Position numbers and translations under genes: made by a program. Positions 16,562 through 25,674 of a stretch of 64,000 nt of DNA are shown piece by piece. Location of the stretch: assembly GCA_046538105.1 (NCBI GenBank), contig JBKHJO010000008.1:1-64000 (forward strand), written 5' to 3'. Numbering within the stretch: position 1 is the stretch's first letter; each line of letters opens with the position of its first letter. Below the pieces are notes generated by a model. It saw only the letters and a program-made list of their open reading frames with translations. It was not told the DNA's origin and made no database searches. This stretch comes from JAWLEV01 sp046538105. Lineage in GTDB: Bacteria; Chloroflexota; Anaerolineae; UBA1429.

Positions 16562-18454
16562 CTACTCCAGCATATCCTGCAGAAGAGTGCCTGTGCTGTT
16601 GTGTGGTCCCCGACATCTGAGAAGGTGGGCGATGGTGGGCGCGGGGTCGCACATGCGGGCGGGTCCCAGGGCCTCCTCGTCGCGGCGGTAGCCTTGGCGC
16701 ACGCCGGGTCCCCAGAGGGCAAACATGCCCATATTGGTCCACAGTCCCCGTGCCGCCGTGGGTACCTGGGGACCGTGATTGACGCTGGGGATCCCGGTGC
16801 AGGCGATGGATTGACCGGCGGGCAGTTCGCCCCACACGAACCCCTCGTTGTAGATGAACTGTACGTCTCCAGCGGCCTTTCCCCAGTAACCAAGTAGGGT
16901 GGCGTCCCGCCTTGTGAGCGCCAGGGCCACGGCGCGCTGGCCTGTCTCTGGGGCCCGCCAGCTCAGGAGGGCCTCGATGATCTCTCGCTGCACGTCCTCG
17001 TATTCGTCCGCCTGGACGGTGCCTTGGGGCTCTCGGCCCGCCAGGTTCACGAACACCTCGGAGGCGGAACGGCCCGGACGGATATAGGCCTTGGTCTCGG
17101 ACCAATTCACCGTGGGGCGCCCCTCTTGCTCTTCAATCGTCAGTAGTCCCTTTTCCTGGAGAAGATTATAGATATCGCAGGTGACGCGGTTGACGGCCGC
17201 GCCGTGGTCGGAGGCCACGGCCACGACGGTGTCCTCATCTGCCATCCCCATAAATGCTCCCAGTATATCGTCAGCGACGTCATAGATTGCCCTCAGAATA
17301 TCCATGCTGACTTTTGTCTCACCGCCGCCATGATGGGGCGTGTTTGGGTCGGTGAAAGCCAGACATCCGTGGTGCGCTGCGTCCACTGGTCGGTAGACGG
17401 TCATAAAGAGATTGCGATCCTGTACCATCAAGCAGTGGCGGGCTGCCGCTGCCAACCACTCGCCCTCGTATCGTGCCTCCTCAATGGCCGTTCCCCAAAA
17501 GGGATCGCTGGGGCGAAGCTGAGCCGACGATCCGGAAGCATAAGGCCCGGCGATGTCAAGTAGCTCCTCCGCCATACTCGGGGGATTCACAAAGCCATTC
17601 TGTGGATAGATCTCCGAGTGACAGAGGGCGACCTCACGTTCCTGAGGACGGAATTCCAGCATCTTGAAGCGCACAAAACCCTCCTCCCGGTCAAATGTCC
17701 AGGGGAGCCATTCGGTCCACTGCCCCTCGTGTAACTCGACGAGTACCTGGCCGCCGTCTTTTCCGTCACAAAGGTGGATGCTGTCCTGCTTCTTACTGTC
17801 CTCAGCCTGCAGCAGGCCGATCTCGCGTGTCCTGGTGGAGCCGATCTCGCGGATGCAAAAGGACGTAGCTAACCACTTCCCTGGGGGCAGATTGCGCCAG
17901 TCGCCGGGAGGACCGGGGCGCGCTATGATGGGAGGCTGTGCGGGCGACCGCCCCCTGCGTTCCAGGGGAATCCACCCCGTGCGAGTGCCGGGGGGCTGCT
18001 GGTATTCCTCGGCCAGACCCGATGTCATATAGCGCGTGGGACGGGCCAGTGCTGTGGGGGGTAGGTTCGTGCCACTGCGGTCGGGGATGGCCACCACCCC
18101 CTGCCGGATGGAGGGAGGCCAACACATGGGATAGGCCATCACCACGCTGGATTGGCCGCAGCCTTCCGACGTCTCCCACAAGCGTTCAGCGGGCTGAATC
18201 GCCTGTCGTACGTCCTCCGGCGTTTCCAGGCCTGAGACGTCAAGGCGGCCCTGCCAGGCCATGCCCGGGGGTGCGCCGCTGGCAAAAGCGTTCCAGTTGA
18301 TGGGTCCCCAGGTGGAGACATAGGGCAGAACCTGGGTGAAGGCTCCCTCTCTAAACATGCGCGCAAAGTGGGGTAGGCGTCCTTCGCTCACAAACTCTTC
18401 TATCAAAGGCAGGATCAGACCATCTATGCCAAAGATGATAGCCCTCTCGGCCAT
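16562..18454 (-). CDS. Alkaline phosphatase-superfamily nucleotide pyrophosphatase/phosphodiesterase-like protein
   Basis: A 630 aa member of the alkaline phosphatase superfamily (type I phosphodiesterase/nucleotide pyrophosphatase branch). The metal aspartate is in IIFGIDGL (D11). STWGPINWNAFASGAPPG contains the probable Ser/Thr nucleophile near residue 50 and the conserved W..ASG turn. The second metal site is ASDHGAAVN, and AAHHGCLAF gives further histidines. It should hydrolyse a phosphate or sulfate ester or a phosphodiester. There is no signal peptide, so it may act in the cytoplasm. Two middle stretches of about 100 residues look like insertions. Start chosen behind GAGAGGAG. Middle gene of the operon with the glycosidase-like gene 38 bp upstream. 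Confidence 0.8.
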   Translation of the reverse strand: MAERAIIFGIDGLILPLIEEFVSEGRLPHFARMFREGAFTQVLPYVSTWGPINWNAFASGAPPGMAWQGRLDVSGLETPEDVRQAIQPAERLWETSEGCGQSSVVMAYPMCWPPSIRQGVVAIPDRSGTNLPPTALARPTRYMTSGLAEEYQQPPGTRTGWIPLERRGRSPAQPPIIARPGPPGDWRNLPPGKWLATSFCIREIGSTRTREIGLLQAEDSKKQDSIHLCDGKDGGQVLVELHEGQWTEWLPWTFDREEGFVRFKMLEFRPQEREVALCHSEIYPQNGFVNPPSMAEELLDIAGPYASGSSAQLRPSDPFWGTAIEEARYEGEWLAAAARHCLMVQDRNLFMTVYRPVDAAHHGCLAFTDPNTPHHGGGETKVSMDILRAIYDVADDILGAFMGMADEDTVVAVASDHGAAVNRVTCDIYNLLQEKGLLTIEEQEGRPTVNWSETKAYIRPGRSASEVFVNLAGREPQGTVQADEYEDVQREIIEALLSWRAPETGQRAVALALTRRDATLLGYWGKAAGDVQFIYNEGFVWGELPAGQSIACTGIPSVNHGPQVPTAARGLWTNMGMFALWGPGVRQGYRRDEEALGPARMCDPAPTIAHLLRCRGPHNSTGTLLQDMLE

Positions 18455-18492
18455 TCTGCTCCTCTCTTGCTCCATACTTGCTGATCGAAATC

Positions 18493-19632
18493 TCAGATTC
18501 GGTGGTAAAAGGTGTGCACAGAGCGAGGTGGCTTGGGTTCCCCTGCCAGTTCCCGCGTCGTCTCGAACCATTCGCGCTGTACCACCGTTCCCTCGAACCA
18601 GTTCTCGCAGGGCACCCGTTGATGACTGCGTATCAGATTGCCCCAGGAGACGTGAGCGTCAAGGCAGACCTCCAGGTGTTCCAGGTCGCCTCCGGTGTCC
18701 TCTGCGTTTTCTTCAACGGCCTGGGTGTCCTCGTTGTAGACGATGGGCAGTGGCTTGCGCGCCAGAGCCTCTGTACGCTCGCGCAGGACGTCGATGGCCC
18801 CCGCTATCTCCTCTGTGGAACGTTTGTTCCCGTGAGGTAGAAGCAGGTCGACGGCCCGCATAAAGGAAGGTGGGATATCACGGAGATTCTCGGGGGTGCA
18901 GAAACTGCCTGTGAAACTTGCCCCCACGAAAAAGACGCGCTCGTGCCCTCTGGCGTTATTATACAACGCCACGGTATCCTTGACATAGTAGATCATCTCG
19001 TGGATGTTTTGCATTTGCAGGGCGGGCCAGTATGCCGAGGCGTCGCATTCGTTGACCAGGTCGATGATGAGGCGGTCATATCCCCGCTCCAGCAGCCAGT
19101 TCGTCGCATTTTCTATGGCCGTTCCAACGGCCTCCTCTCGAATGCGACGGTTACCCCCCTGATAAAAGTAGTTGACGATGGGTACCATGTCCAATCTTTT
19201 GGCCTCATTTAGCACGCGACGCAGGCGCTGCATAAAGGCGGGACGCAGGGTCCCATCTGGATTAAAGGCTCCGCAGTCCAGATCGTGGGTGGAGAGCCCG
19301 TCGGGTGGTGGAGATGTGGGAAAGGGATTCCCACCCTGCAGACCGATGGTAAAGGCGATGACGCCGCATGCGCGCCAGTCGGACATGGCGTCCACGAATC
19401 GGTCTGTGTTGCGTTCTGGATCCCACTCCCCGGTGTCTGAATAGGCCCAGTCATCCCGACCGTCGCCGTCGTAATCGCGATCTTCGTTCAGGTCGTCCAA
19501 TATTCCGTTGATCACGCGGTGATTCAGCAAGAGACCCGCCAGCCTCTCGTCAGCGTCCGGAAACCCTGTCCCCTTGGTGTACGTCCTCGCACCGTCCTGA
19601 ATAAAGTTCTCGCCCACGATGGATAGATTCAT
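18493..19632 (-). CDS. Glycosidase-like TIM-barrel protein with a DxDxDG loop
   Basis: A 379 aa protein resembling clan GH-A glycoside hydrolases. LIIDLVNECDAS has the Asn-Glu pair expected of the acid/base (E195), and PIVYNEDTQAVEE gives a candidate nucleophile (E301). Near residues 49-62 the sequence DRDYDGDGRDDW resembles a calcium-binding DxDxDG loop. No signal peptide is present, so it may cut short imported glycans. Its start is preceded by GGAATGAGGT. First gene of the operon with the phosphodiesterase-like and toroid-like genes, driven by a promoter divergent from the Gfo/Idh/MocA gene. Substrate unknown. Confidence 0.65.
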   Translation of the reverse strand: MNLSIVGENFIQDGARTYTKGTGFPDADERLAGLLLNHRVINGILDDLNEDRDYDGDGRDDWAYSDTGEWDPERNTDRFVDAMSDWRACGVIAFTIGLQGGNPFPTSPPPDGLSTHDLDCGAFNPDGTLRPAFMQRLRRVLNEAKRLDMVPIVNYFYQGGNRRIREEAVGTAIENATNWLLERGYDRLIIDLVNECDASAYWPALQMQNIHEMIYYVKDTVALYNNARGHERVFFVGASFTGSFCTPENLRDIPPSFMRAVDLLLPHGNKRSTEEIAGAIDVLRERTEALARKPLPIVYNEDTQAVEENAEDTGGDLEHLEVCLDAHVSWGNLIRSHQRVPCENWFEGTVVQREWFETTRELAGEPKPPRSVHTFYHRI

Positions 19633-19674
19633 ACCTCATTCCTTCCTTTCCGCCTCTTTTTTCTGCTGGGGTTA

Positions 19675-19704
19675 ATGTTAGCACAAACGGAGGCAGGTTG
19701 GCAA
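19675..19704 (-). promoter_or_regulatory. Promoter of the three-gene glycosidase-like operon
   Basis: On the minus strand TTGCCA (19699-19704), 18 bp, TAACAT (19675-19680). It lies about 43 bp before the ATG at 19632. Confidence 0.45.
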
Positions 19705-19740
19705 TCTGTAACCACGTTGACATTTGGGTGTGATGGACGC

Positions 19741-19769
19741 TTGACATCGTCGTATAGGACATGCACAAT
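19741..19769 (+). promoter_or_regulatory. Promoter of the Gfo/Idh/MocA gene
   Basis: TTGACA (19741-19746), 17 bp, CACAAT (19764-19769). The upstream bases contain a second TTGACA at 19717-19722. The minus-strand operon promoter lies about 40 bp away, so one regulator could control both directions. Confidence 0.5.
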
Positions 19770-19822
19770 ATCTTTACATGAGAAATTCACAATCTGTTAA
19801 TTTCTAATGGGGAGGTATGGAT

Positions 19823-21019
19823 ATGGTCAGTGGAAGAACTGAAGAGGCCTTCTTTCCGCGCAAACTTTGCATGGGCATGGTAGGGGGCGGACGCGGCGCC
19901 TTTATCGGCGACGTGCATCGGCGTGCGGCGCGACTGGAGGGTGACGTTGAACTGGTCGCCGGTTGCTTTTCCTCGACGCCGGAAAAGTCCAGGGCCTCGG
20001 GGAGGGATCTGCATGTACCGGAGGATCGGGTGTACGGCACCTGGGAGGAGATGGTCGAGGGCGAGTTGGCGCTTCCCCAGGAGGAACGCATCGACTTTGT
20101 CTCCGTCGTGACGCCCAACCATCTGCACTACCCTATCTCCAAGGCGTTTGTGGAAGCGGGATTCAACGTGGTCTGTGACAAGCCCCTGGTGCACACGGTG
20201 GAGCAGGCGTTGGATCTGGTGCAGGCCGTTCGGGAGAATGACGTGCTCTTTGCCGTGACGTACAACTATACAGGGTATCCCATGGTGAAGCAGGCACGTC
20301 ATCTTGTACAGTCGGGCGAATTGGGCGAGTTACGTAAGGTGATCGTCGAGTATCCCCAGGGATGGCTGGCGGAGCGCATTGAGACGGATGAGAGCGAGAA
20401 GCAGGCCGTCTGGCGCACCGATCCGGAGCGCTCGGGTATCTCGGGCTGCATCGGCGATATCGGCTCCCATGCCGAGAACCTGGTTTCCTACGTCACTGGC
20501 TTGGAGATGGAGGCCATCTGTGCCGATCTCACCACCTTTGTGCCCGGTCGAGAGTTAGATGATGATGGGAACATTCTCCTGCATTTCAAGGAGGGGGCCA
20601 AAGGTATTCTGACGGCCTCTCAGGTCTGTCCCGGACAGGAGAATGCCCTGAGTATACGTGTATGGGGCACCAAAGCGGGGTTGGCCTGGTATCAGGAGGA
20701 TCCCAACTATCTCTATGTGCAGAGCAACGAGGCACCGGAAAAGGTCTATAAACGAGGCAACGACTATCTGTGCGAAGCCGCTGCCGCCGCCACGCGCCTG
20801 CCTGCCGGCCATCCGGAGGCATTCATCGAGGCCTTTGCCAACACCTACAAGAACTATGCCGATACCCTGCGCTGCAGGTTATTAGGCATAGAACCCAGCG
20901 AGGTCATGCTGGACTTTCCCACGGTGGAAGATGGCGCTCAGGGCGTCAACTTTATTCATAAGGCGGTGGAAAGCGATGCTAGCGAAACCAAGTGGACGCC
21001 CATCGATTTCTCATTCTAA
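19823..21019 (+). CDS. Gfo/Idh/MocA family oxidoreductase
   Basis: A 398 aa NAD(P)-dependent dehydrogenase of the glucose-fructose oxidoreductase/inositol dehydrogenase family. The Rossmann motif MVGGGRGAFIGDVHRRAA opens the protein. VVTPNHLHYPISKAFVEAG and FNVVCDKPLVHTVEQA give the conserved catalytic Lys-Pro pair (normally EKP, here DKP). It probably oxidises a hydroxyl of a sugar or cyclitol. GGAGG is 7 nt from this ATG and 1 nt from an upstream ATG. The gene precedes a TIM-barrel isomerase and a HAD hydrolase, which is typical of sugar or inositol catabolic loci. The divergent operon carries glycosidase-like and phosphodiesterase-like genes. Confidence 0.9.
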   Translation: MVSGRTEEAFFPRKLCMGMVGGGRGAFIGDVHRRAARLEGDVELVAGCFSSTPEKSRASGRDLHVPEDRVYGTWEEMVEGELALPQEERIDFVSVVTPNHLHYPISKAFVEAGFNVVCDKPLVHTVEQALDLVQAVRENDVLFAVTYNYTGYPMVKQARHLVQSGELGELRKVIVEYPQGWLAERIETDESEKQAVWRTDPERSGISGCIGDIGSHAENLVSYVTGLEMEAICADLTTFVPGRELDDDGNILLHFKEGAKGILTASQVCPGQENALSIRVWGTKAGLAWYQEDPNYLYVQSNEAPEKVYKRGNDYLCEAAAAATRLPAGHPEAFIEAFANTYKNYADTLRCRLLGIEPSEVMLDFPTVEDGAQGVNFIHKAVESDASETKWTPIDFSF

Positions 21020-21068
21020 GGTTGATTGATGGCGTGCTCGCGGAAAAAATATGAGAAAGGAGTATGAG

Positions 21069-22067
21069 ATGCCGAGACCAGTTACGCTTTTTACGGGACA
21101 ATGGGCCGATCTGCCCTTAGAAGTTCTGGCGGAAAAGGCCAAGGATTGGGGATACGATGGATTGGAACTGGCATGTTGGGGCGACCACTTTGAGGTCGAT
21201 CGGGCTCTCGCAGAGGATGGATATATCAAGGGACGCTGGGATCTGTTGCACGAACACGATCTGGAGTGCTATGCCTTGAGCACGCATCTCGTCGGCCAGA
21301 GTGTGTGTGACGATCCCATCGACGAGCGCCACAAGGCCACGCTGCCGGAGCGCATCTGGGGAGACGGCGATCCCGAGGGTGTGCGCCAGCGTGCCGCGCA
21401 GGAGGTGCGGGATACAGCCCGGGCCGCGGCCGAGTTTGGCGTGGAGGTGGTGAATGGGTTCACGGGCTCCAGCATATGGAAGTACTTTTATTTTTTCCCG
21501 CCTACGCCTCCCGAGATGATCGAGGCTGGTTTTGAGGATTTCGCCTCGCGGTGGAATCCTATCCTGAACGCCTTTAGTGAGGAGGGCGTGCGCTTTGCGC
21601 TGGAGGTGCATCCCACAGAGATCGCCTACGATATCGTGACTGCCAGGCGGGCTCTGGAAGCCCTTGACTATCGCACGGCCTTTGGGTTCAATTTCGATCC
21701 CAGTCACCTCCTCTGGCAGGGGGTAGACCCCGTGCGTTTCATAGAGGAATTCCCGGAGCGCATCTATCACGTACACATGAAGGATGCCGCCGTCACTTTG
21801 GACGGCTATTCGGGGATTCTCGGCTCTCACCTGGGGTTTGGTCAGGCCCATCGCGGGTGGGATTTTCGCTCCCTGGGGCACGGCGACGTGAACTTTGAGG
21901 AGATCATCCGCGCCTTGAATGTCATTGGCTACGATGGCCCGCTCTCTGTGGAATGGGAAGACGCGGGCATGGATCGCGAGTTCGGTGCCCAGGAGGCCGC
22001 CGAGTTTGTCCATCAGGTCGATTTCCCGCCCTCCGGGGTGGCCTTTGACGCGGCTTTTGGCGATTAG
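21069..22067 (+). CDS. Xylose isomerase-like sugar phosphate isomerase/epimerase
   Basis: A 332 aa TIM-barrel protein of the AP-endonuclease-2/xylose-isomerase-like fold. Metal ligands typical of the family appear as EVHP (E about 186), FNFDPSHLLWQG (D and H), HVHMKD (His and Asp) and SVEWED (E). It probably interconverts keto and aldo forms or epimerises the product of the preceding dehydrogenase. AAGGAG lies 6 nt from the chosen ATG. The gene is 49 bp after the Gfo/Idh/MocA gene and likely in the same transcript. A different, shorter family member is at 53981-54808. Confidence 0.88.
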   Translation: MPRPVTLFTGQWADLPLEVLAEKAKDWGYDGLELACWGDHFEVDRALAEDGYIKGRWDLLHEHDLECYALSTHLVGQSVCDDPIDERHKATLPERIWGDGDPEGVRQRAAQEVRDTARAAAEFGVEVVNGFTGSSIWKYFYFFPPTPPEMIEAGFEDFASRWNPILNAFSEEGVRFALEVHPTEIAYDIVTARRALEALDYRTAFGFNFDPSHLLWQGVDPVRFIEEFPERIYHVHMKDAAVTLDGYSGILGSHLGFGQAHRGWDFRSLGHGDVNFEEIIRALNVIGYDGPLSVEWEDAGMDREFGAQEAAEFVHQVDFPPSGVAFDAAFGD

Positions 22068-22091
22068 GGAAGGTGGGTGTCCTTTGCCTGT

Positions 22092-22127
22092 CCCATTCCC
22101 TGCTCATGTAGATGGGTTGGGAATGGG
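22092..22127. repeat. Perfect 9-bp hairpin between the isomerase and HAD genes
   Basis: CCCATTCCC (22092-22100) and GGGAATGGG (22119-22127) with an 18-nt loop. No T-tract follows, so it is not a clear terminator; it may stabilise or attenuate the transcript. Confidence 0.4.
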
Positions 22128-22159
22128 GCGGTCGGTAGGATGGAAGAGCGGGAGGAGTT

Positions 22160-22882
22160 GTGTGTAGAAGCATAGCGGCGGTGACGTTCGATCTGTGGGG
22201 GACGCTGCTCGACGGGCGCTACAGCCTGTGGCCCCGGCGCTGTGAGATGTTGGCTCGCTACCTTCCTTCACACACGTCAAAGTGTGTGGAGGAGGCCTAT
22301 GGCGAAAGTTGGCGCCGTTTCTCCCAGGCCACGGACGGGGGGTTCGGTATGCGGGGGGTGACGGTTCTGAGCATGACCTTGGACCGTCTGGGTGCGACCT
22401 TATCTCCTCCCACCTATAAGGCGGTACTGCAGGGTTGGGAAGAAGCCACGCTCCAGGAGCCGCCGCCGTTTCTTGAGGGTGTCCCCGATATGCTGTATCG
22501 ACTTCGAGACAAAGGGTTATTGATCGGTCTGATCTCTGATACCGGTGTGACGCCGGGGTGGGTTCTACGCCGCTTATTGCGGGAGAGAGGGCTGCTCAAA
22601 GCCTTTGATTGGCTGACATTTTCCGATGAGATCGGAGTCACCAAGGTGTGCGCCTACCCCTTTACGAGCACGCTGCGGGTGCTGAGGGTGCCCGCTGAAT
22701 CCGCCTTACATGTGGGGGATCTGCCTGAGATCGATCTTCGAGGGGCCAGGAGCGCGGGGATGCATAGCGCCCTGGTATTGGAGAGCTCTGCGCGTCGCGA
22801 TGGCATCGCCGAGGCGGAAATCGTCCTGGAACGTATATGCGACCTCCCAAAGGCCCTTTCAGCATGGGAGGCTTGCGCATAA
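22160..22882 (+). CDS. HAD-superfamily hydrolase
   Basis: A 240 aa haloacid-dehalogenase-fold hydrolase. Motif I is FDLWGTLLD; the nucleophile D10 is present but the usual second aspartate of DxD is tryptophan, as in some dehalogenase-like members. Motif II lies in GLISDTGVTP, and motif IV in ALHVGDLPEIDLRGAR. It may dephosphorylate a small metabolite; the substrate is unknown. It starts with GTG behind GGAGG, 4 nt away. It lies 92 bp after the isomerase, beyond the hairpin, and ends only 4 bp from the convergent sensor gene. Confidence 0.85.
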   Translation: MCRSIAAVTFDLWGTLLDGRYSLWPRRCEMLARYLPSHTSKCVEEAYGESWRRFSQATDGGFGMRGVTVLSMTLDRLGATLSPPTYKAVLQGWEEATLQEPPPFLEGVPDMLYRLRDKGLLIGLISDTGVTPGWVLRRLLRERGLLKAFDWLTFSDEIGVTKVCAYPFTSTLRVLRVPAESALHVGDLPEIDLRGARSAGMHSALVLESSARRDGIAEAEIVLERICDLPKALSAWEACA

Positions 22883-22886
22883 CGTC

Positions 22887-24818
22887 CTATTCTCCTCCGG
22901 CTCCCTCTTTTCCCCCGTGCTCCATGCGCACCAGGATGTCGGCCACCTGAGCGATGGCCACTCGCTGCTTGCGGTAAAAGTCTGACTCGCTCATGGCCAA
23001 TTGGTGTGCGATATCGCGGATACGCTTTCCCTGAATGAACTTGAGATCGAGGATATTGTAGATCGTCCATTCCGTGGAGGTCATGCTGCGTTTACCCTCG
23101 GGTTTGAGTTTCTCTATGGCTTCCTTCAGGACGGCACGAACCGCCTTGGCGGGCACGCCGTCGTGGTCGCTGAGGCGCTCGCGCACCAGTTGCATGCGTA
23201 ACAACGGGCTCTGACTCAGTTTCGGTCCGCCCCAGAACTCGCCCAGGGCGTCCTTGACGATCTCTGTAAAGGAGTTGGAGTGGATGGGATTCATCTCAAA
23301 GTGCTGTAGCGTATCCTCTCCCACATAGAGGGGGCTGGAGCGCCATTCCTGCAACTGATCCAGTTCGCTGCGCATGCCTTGCAGCACGGCAAAGACCCGT
23401 TGTTGTAAGCGCATATCCTCCAGGGCCAGTTCGGCGCGCTGTACAAGGTTGTGGGCTGCCCCCAGATCTTGGGTGGAAAAGGAGGTCTTGTTGGCCGTAG
23501 CACGGAATCCCAGGATGCCCAACGTGGTGTGCTCGCTGGGGCTGCGCAGCGGTAATAGCCTGTATCCGTCCGCGGCGATGAAATCCTCGTTGGTGATGGT
23601 TTCCTCTTGCTGGCGGCTTTTGGAGAGAAGATCCATGAGTTGGGGCAGGGAACTCTTGGAGAGAAAACTCTTGGCTTCCTCCTTAGGGCCGCAAAAGACC
23701 CGGATAGACGCGGTGGAGCCCTCCATGGTTACCACGAACGCGGAGGGCACACGGAGCAGGTCTACCAGGGCGATCAATGTGTTCTCCAGTAACTGTTCGA
23801 GGTCGGTGGTGGTGAAGAGGCGCTCGTCGAGGGTTTGAATCCAGGCTACCTCTTTGCGATCTTTGCGATAGAGTAAAAGGTCGATGGCCGGCTTGGCCAC
23901 GTTCACCAATAATTGTAGCACGACCACGCTGCCGGCGACGGTTATGATCAGTATGGTATCGCGGGGAAGCCCCCAGATATGCTCCACGCGCGGGACAGTC
24001 AGCATGATGACGATGACCATGATTGCTACGAGGGGGCCACGTAGGAGAAAGTGCATCATGTTGTGCTTGATCACACGGTCGGGAAGCAGTACGCCCTGAT
24101 AGGCCACGATGTAGCCGATGACGACCGTCATCAAGGCGATGCCCAAATTCCCCACTAGGGTCAGCAGATGGATAAAGTTGATGGAAAGGTATTGTCCCGT
24201 AGCGGGGATAAGCAGGTAGGGGAAAGCGCTTACCATGGGTGCAACAAAGGCCAGCATGAGGTATGACATGCGGCGCCGTGAGGTAGAGGTCAGGCAGCGA
24301 TTGCGCGCCATCCCGATGTTGAGCCATCCGTTCAGGGCCATCGTGACATAGACGATGGCAAACAGCCAGAAAAAGGGGCCTGCCACTAGATGGTATATGT
24401 TGTCCATCTGGGCGACTCCCATAACGATCAGGTCCGTAAAGAGGACGAGAGTCAGAGAGAGTGCCCCCAAGAGGTATCCAATCAGGGTACCGATGTGTCG
24501 CCATCGTGACAGGGAGCCCGTTGTTCGCAGCAGAGCATCGGAAAAGTGTAGATAGGCTGCTGGGACAAAAGCAATACCCATCCACTGGAAGCGCAGCCAG
24601 TCCTCGGCTGACGTCGCCGTATTGACGTTGGCGACGTTCACATCGACGACATAAACTATGCTTATAAAAGCCATGAGGGCACAAAAGGCCCGCGCCACCG
24701 CGTTGCGAAAGTTGTGCGTGAGGATGTAGGCGAACAGAGAGAATCCGATGATGATGTTGACCGATGAAAGTATGAGATTACCGAATCTCAGGATAGAAGC
24801 GACAGTTGTAGGACTCAT
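22887..24818 (-). CDS. Membrane sensor protein: 7TM-like domain, GAF-like domain and C-terminal HTH
   Basis: A 643 aa membrane protein with an unusual design. Residues about 10-310 hold some eight to nine hydrophobic segments and resemble the N-terminal 7TM region of certain histidine kinases. A short helical linker follows (AIDLLLYRKDRKEV). Residues about 335-490 look like a GAF/sensor domain, but no H, N, G1 or G2 boxes of a histidine kinase are visible. The last 70 residues (SMTSTEWTIYNILDLKF then IAHQLAMSESDFYRKQRVA) resemble a sigma-70 region 4 or LuxR-like helix-turn-helix with a recognition helix. It may be a one-component membrane-bound transcription regulator. It lies immediately upstream of cdsA on the opposite side of a 27 bp gap, same strand. 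Confidence 0.6.
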   Translation of the reverse strand: MSPTTVASILRFGNLILSSVNIIIGFSLFAYILTHNFRNAVARAFCALMAFISIVYVVDVNVANVNTATSAEDWLRFQWMGIAFVPAAYLHFSDALLRTTGSLSRWRHIGTLIGYLLGALSLTLVLFTDLIVMGVAQMDNIYHLVAGPFFWLFAIVYVTMALNGWLNIGMARNRCLTSTSRRRMSYLMLAFVAPMVSAFPYLLIPATGQYLSINFIHLLTLVGNLGIALMTVVIGYIVAYQGVLLPDRVIKHNMMHFLLRGPLVAIMVIVIMLTVPRVEHIWGLPRDTILIITVAGSVVVLQLLVNVAKPAIDLLLYRKDRKEVAWIQTLDERLFTTTDLEQLLENTLIALVDLLRVPSAFVVTMEGSTASIRVFCGPKEEAKSFLSKSSLPQLMDLLSKSRQQEETITNEDFIAADGYRLLPLRSPSEHTTLGILGFRATANKTSFSTQDLGAAHNLVQRAELALEDMRLQQRVFAVLQGMRSELDQLQEWRSSPLYVGEDTLQHFEMNPIHSNSFTEIVKDALGEFWGGPKLSQSPLLRMQLVRERLSDHDGVPAKAVRAVLKEAIEKLKPEGKRSMTSTEWTIYNILDLKFIQGKRIRDIAHQLAMSESDFYRKQRVAIAQVADILVRMEHGGKEGAGGE

Positions 24819-24845
24819 ACGCGTTCCGTGACTCCGCTCAACATC

Positions 24846-25640
24846 TTATAATCCTATGTGACGAATAACTGTGACGGAATAATAGACGATGGGCATGACA
24901 AAAAGCAAGTTGTCGATGCGATCCAGCATTCCACCGTGCCCCGGAATGAGTTTCCCGGAATCCTTGACCCCCATCTGACGTTTGATGACCGATTCTGCAA
25001 GGTCGCCGAGCGTTGCTCCCGTGACGATCAGTAATCCTAACAGGACTCCCCATGGTAAGGACAGGCCAAAAAACAGGTAACTCGCAGTCATGATAGCAAA
25101 CATACCGACTACTATCCCCCCGATGGCTCCTTCCCAGGTTTTGCGCGGACTGATCTTGGGGCAAAGTCTGTGTTTGCCCCAGATATTGCCCACACAGTAG
25201 GCGGCGCCATCGCAGATCCAGGTGCCCCCCAAAGCCAACATAAGCCAGAAAAAGCCCTCGTCCAGGCCGCGTAGTCTGATCGCGTAGCTCAAAAGTCCGA
25301 TATAGATACCACCTGCGACGACGATGCCCCAGTTTTGCAGGGCGTCAGGCGCATTGCCCCGAAACACTTCGAAGGTGAGTGCTGCAAGGGGAATAAAAGT
25401 GGAAGCCCAATAGATCAGATCCCATGTCGGCCATTGGGCGTCCAGGACGAAAGATGCGATGAGCAGGCAGATAAATAGGTACGATACCACCGCCGCCTTG
25501 GAAGTCATCTTTACGTATTCGACTCCCGCACAGAGACTGCCTAGCAGTACTATGCCGAACAGGAACGGTCCGCCGAGATAACTTGATATGACGACAATAG
25601 GCATGAGCATCAAGACACTCAACAGACGATCCCTCAGCAC
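24846..25640 (-). CDS. cdsA: Phosphatidate cytidylyltransferase
   Basis: Integral membrane enzyme (264 aa) that makes CDP-diacylglycerol from phosphatidate and CTP for phospholipid synthesis. The family signature near the C-terminus is clear: GDLAESVIKRQMGVKDSGK followed by PGHGGMLDRID. About eight transmembrane segments are visible. The frame extends 20 codons upstream, but GAGG 6 nt before the GTG at 25640 gives the typical N-terminus LRDRLLSVL. uppS ends 34 bp upstream, continuing the rpsB-tsf-pyrH-frr-uppS-cdsA order. Confidence 0.93.
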   Translation of the reverse strand: MLRDRLLSVLMLMPIVVISSYLGGPFLFGIVLLGSLCAGVEYVKMTSKAAVVSYLFICLLIASFVLDAQWPTWDLIYWASTFIPLAALTFEVFRGNAPDALQNWGIVVAGGIYIGLLSYAIRLRGLDEGFFWLMLALGGTWICDGAAYCVGNIWGKHRLCPKISPRKTWEGAIGGIVVGMFAIMTASYLFFGLSLPWGVLLGLLIVTGATLGDLAESVIKRQMGVKDSGKLIPGHGGMLDRIDNLLFVMPIVYYSVTVIRHIGL

Positions 25641-25674
25641 AAAGCACCTCACATAATTGTACGTCCCGAGATTC

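Noticed and set aside
16546..16893. N-terminal extension of the toroid-like protein
   Set aside because: It overlaps the phosphodiesterase gene in another frame and reads as low-complexity Pro/Ser sequence; GGGAGG marks the later start.
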